Source: Roseiarcus sp963717215 (GTDB lineage: Bacteria > Pseudomonadota > Alphaproteobacteria > Rhizobiales > Beijerinckiaceae). From it: a stretch of DNA of 64,000 nt. The stretch lies in assembly GCA_963717215.1 (NCBI GenBank), contig CAVQVS010000005.1:124001-188000 (forward strand), read 5' to 3'. The position numbers were made by a program, and so were the translations under genes. The notes beneath the pieces were generated by a model. That model made no database searches and was not told where the DNA came from. It saw only the letters and a program-made list of their open reading frames with translations. Shown piece after piece: positions 63,824 through 64,000 of the stretch. How positions within the stretch are numbered: the stretch's first letter is position 1; each line of letters opens with the position of its first letter.

Positions 63824-64000
63824 ATGTCTTTCTTGAACGGTACGAGATTCACTGACCGCGCCGCGGCTGCCGCCAAGGCGCGTAAGGAAATGGCGGAGAA
63901 ATTTCTCGCCAATTCGAAATACGATCCGGCGGACCCCGCAGTCGTCGAGCGCGAAACGAAGCGTAAGGCGATTCTCGAGGCTCGGCAGGTGCGCGACGTC
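63824..64000 (+). CDS. DUF6481 family protein, 5-prime part
   Basis: The first 59 residues of a gene cut by the window edge. MSFLNGTRFTDRAAAAAKARKEM, then KYDPADPAVVERETKRKAILEARQV, is a highly charged helical protein matching the DUF6481 pattern (repeated Ala/Lys/Arg/Glu helices with the DPADPAV turn). These short proteins occur across alphaproteobacteria with no known function. TAGGAATGCG precedes the ATG. Confidence 0.72.
   Translation, partial: MSFLNGTRFTDRAAAAAKARKEMAEKFLANSKYDPADPAVVERETKRKAILEARQVRDV

Overview
The window looks like a chromosomal segment of a GC-rich alphaproteobacterium. My best guess is Hyphomicrobiales, near the methylotrophic Beijerinckiaceae/Methylocystaceae. This is inferred from gene content, not from a marker gene: a PQQ alcohol dehydrogenase with a partner c-type cytochrome, a Rhizobium etli-type asparaginase, PEP-CTERM proteins with the PEPxxWAMM tail, NitT/TauT transport, DUF6481 and a ctaB/COX15 cluster. 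I see no rRNA or tRNA gene and no CRISPR array.

Layout. 0.2-7.2 kb: a PEP-CTERM protein, a large secreted protein of unknown function, and an EmrAB-type efflux operon with a divergent TetR regulator and a likely operator. 7.2-10.6 kb: CBS-BON protein, VOC protein, asparaginase and ankyrin protein. 10.6-14.4 kb: a PQQ dehydrogenase with a W-D-x-D metal motif, a terminator, a diheme cytochrome c4 and a SorC-type regulator. 14.4-18.3 kb: rlmN carrying an in-frame stop, guaC, a glutathione transferase and an SDR. 18.3-27.3 kb: a dispersed repeat, a small HTH protein, a second PEP-CTERM protein, a PepSY/cytochrome b561 pair converging on a two-component system, and a sulfatase flanked by an intact DUF4239 gene and a deleted partial copy of it. 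27.6-34.8 kb: a SAM-domain gene remnant, a P-type ATPase translationally coupled to a Na/Pi cotransporter, a TetR/peroxiredoxin pair with two matching operators, and PRC-barrel genes. 35.0-37.3 kb: MliC and a low-GC gene for a TIR-domain protein, separated by a perfect CRP-type palindrome. 37.4-46.7 kb: an 8-oxoguanine-deaminase-like amidohydrolase divergent from a NitT/TauT-type uptake system, with a cytochrome c, two methyltransferases and an orphan outer-membrane efflux lipoprotein. 46.7-50.2 kb: the second repeat copy, a phosphatase and small exported or outer-membrane proteins. 50.2-56.9 kb: two divergent paralogous MFS exporters with C-terminal soluble domains, a quinone reductase, a glycosyltransferase/methyltransferase pair and a RibD-like reductase. 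57.1-63.1 kb: an MsbA-type ABC exporter and heme-copper oxidase assembly genes (ctaB, a small membrane protein, DUF420, an oxidase-subunit-I-like protein, and COX15 converging). 63.8 kb: the start of a DUF6481 gene.

Sequence quality matters for reading this window. About fourteen otherwise well-conserved genes are frameshifted, nearly all by a net single-base insertion. I read these as probable sequencing or assembly insertions. I therefore annotate each as one CDS over its full span, say so in the entry, and reserve 'pseudogene' for truncated fragments and for rlmN, whose disruption is a nonsense codon rather than an indel.

How the parts may work together (inference): the PQQ dehydrogenase and cytochromes would feed periplasmic alcohol oxidation into respiration, whose terminal-oxidase heme is made by CtaB and COX15. 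Three efflux systems (EmrAB, the MFS pair, the NodT-type outer-membrane factor) suggest toxin or metabolite export. The TIR gene is the best candidate for an unexplored defence-type function, but it stands alone and its partner, if any, is not evident.
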